Positions 7,108 to 7,328 of a stretch of 7,328 nt of DNA are shown piece by piece. This stretch comes from Oscillospiraceae bacterium. Its GTDB lineage: Bacteria > Bacillota > Clostridia > Oscillospirales > Ruminococcaceae. The notes under the pieces were generated by a model. It saw nothing but the letters and a program-made list of their open reading frames with translations. It searched no databases and was not told where the DNA came from. The position numbers and the translations under genes are program-made. Every line of letters starts with the position of its first letter. Within the stretch, counting starts at the first letter, position 1. The stretch is from NCBI GenBank assembly GCA_009782665.1, contig WRIP01000059.1, positions 1 to 7,328 of the forward strand. Direction: 5' to 3'.

Positions 7108-7160
7108 TCAATAACCCACCGCTTACAGAAGCGGGGGCTTGTAAAAGCCCTTATTGATTA
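7105..7160 (+). terminator. Stem-loop cluster after fdhA: likely terminator or structured RNA element
   Basis: Three stems nest almost without unpaired bases. The outer stem pairs 7105-7114 (TAGTCAATAA) with 7151-7160 (TTATTGATTA), 10 bp with one G-T pair. Inside lie CCGCTT (7119-7124)/AAGCGG (7129-7134) with loop ACAG, and GGGCTT (7135-7140)/AAGCCC (7145-7150) with loop GTAA. In an alternative fold, CCC at 7115-7117 pairs with GGG 7135-7137, extending the first hairpin and opening the second. The second hairpin is followed by TTATT, a weak U-tract, so termination is plausible though not classical. The fold also resembles the structured ends of IS200/IS605-type elements, but no transposase is present. 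Confidence 0.5.
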
Positions 7161-7165
7161 GTCTA

Positions 7166-7182
7166 AGTTCTTTTAGAGAACT
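7166..7182. repeat. 6-bp perfect hairpin
   Basis: AGTTCT at 7166-7171 pairs with AGAACT at 7177-7182 around the loop TTTAG. It lies six bases after the three-way fold that follows fdhA. No T-run follows, so it is not a good terminator by itself. Confidence 0.45.
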
Positions 7183-7207
7183 ACGTTACTTAAGAATATA
7201 TAGGCAC

Positions 7208-7232
7208 TTCAGAATACTCCACTAGTTCTGAA
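7208..7232. repeat. 7-bp perfect inverted repeat
   Basis: TTCAGAA at 7208-7214 is the exact reverse complement of TTCTGAA at 7226-7232, with 11 bases between them. It could be a hairpin or a dyad bound by a dimeric protein upstream of whatever lies to the right of the window. Confidence 0.4.
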
Positions 7233-7260
7233 CACTGCGGTAAGTGATTAAACAATTCTG

Positions 7261-7328
7261 ATGGGAAGGAATAGTGTTGCTTACAAAAACCTTAGGATAA
7301 CATTGACGAAGTGGATATTACTGCATTT
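7261..7328 (+). CDS. Possible start of a downstream gene (partial, unidentified)
   Basis: An ATG at 7261 opens a frame that runs to the right edge: 22 codons beginning MGRNSVAYKNLR and continuing ITLTKWILLH. The basic residues followed by a hydrophobic run would suit the N-terminus of a membrane protein, but the piece is too short to assign. There is no good Shine-Dalgarno before the ATG, and the frame is closed just upstream by TAA at 7249-7251. It may be chance. Confidence 0.15.
   Translation, partial: MGRNSVAYKNLRITLTKWILLH

Larger units (their letters stand above)
7108..7260. other. Non-coding 3' region rich in inverted repeats
   Basis: No convincing gene is visible in this stretch. Beyond the three-way fold it contains two further perfect hairpins: AGTTCT (7166-7171)/AGAACT (7177-7182) with loop TTTAG, and TTCAGAA (7208-7214)/TTCTGAA (7226-7232) with an 11-base loop. 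Neither is followed by a T-run. The density of short palindromes in about 130 bp suggests a structured RNA or a remnant mobile-element end rather than plain spacer; this is inference from base pairing only. Confidence 0.45.

Noticed and set aside
7105..7160. tRNA gene suggested by the multi-stem fold
   Set aside because: There are only two inner hairpins and 56 bases, no T-loop motif, no anticodon-arm geometry and no CCA-type acceptor; it does not fit a tRNA.
7273..7299. Tiny GTG-initiated frame after GGAAGGA
   Set aside because: It has only eight codons before TAA at 7297-7299 and only about two bases between the purine run and the start; no sign of a real leader peptide.
7303..7328. TTGACG at 7303-7308 as the -35 of a downstream promoter
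   Set aside because: The -10 region would fall at or beyond the window edge, so it cannot be judged.
1..7328. CRISPR array, phage or defence system
   Set aside because: No direct-repeat array and no Cas, nuclease, integrase or toxin-like coding sequence is present.

Overview
The window looks like part of the chromosome of an anaerobic, Gram-positive-type bacterium with moderate GC (roughly mid-40s %, estimated by eye). The evidence is a membrane-anchored NlpC/P60 cell-wall enzyme with a bacterial Ig-like domain and a multi-subunit NAD-linked formate dehydrogenase of the clostridial/acetogen type. Strong purine-rich ribosome binding sites, GTG starts and frequent ATA and AGA codons fit this. 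The phylum (Bacillota or an anaerobic Actinomycetota lineage) cannot be fixed from this sequence alone.

Layout. Positions 1-218 are mostly non-coding. They may hold the last 35 codons of an upstream gene (3-110), a perfect 7-bp dyad (83-107) and a weak promoter candidate. Positions 219-2099 encode a 626-residue type II membrane protein: a long acidic cytoplasmic region, one membrane helix, an Ig-like (BIG2) domain and a C-terminal NlpC/P60 cysteine peptidase/amidase. After a 54-bp gap comes a tight three-gene operon with gaps of 15 and 10 bp: a NuoE-like [2Fe-2S] subunit (2154-2618), a NuoF-like FMN/NADH subunit with extra Fe-S domains at both ends (2634-4424), and a formate dehydrogenase catalytic subunit with a NuoG-like N-terminal extension (4435-7107). 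Positions 7105-7232 hold a chain of inverted repeats, including a compact three-way-junction fold that begins in the fdhA stop codon. A short open frame runs off the right edge (7261-7328).

How the genes work together. The three operon products should form one soluble cytoplasmic complex. Formate is oxidised, or CO2 reduced, at a Mo/W-bis-pterin site that carries cysteine (C350) rather than selenocysteine. Electrons then pass along about ten predicted Fe-S clusters to FMN and NAD(H) on the NuoF-like subunit. The HydB/HndC-like form of that subunit leaves open flavin-based electron bifurcation with ferredoxin. No hydrogenase, FdhD or cofactor-synthesis gene lies in the window. The cell-wall enzyme upstream has no obvious functional link to the operon.
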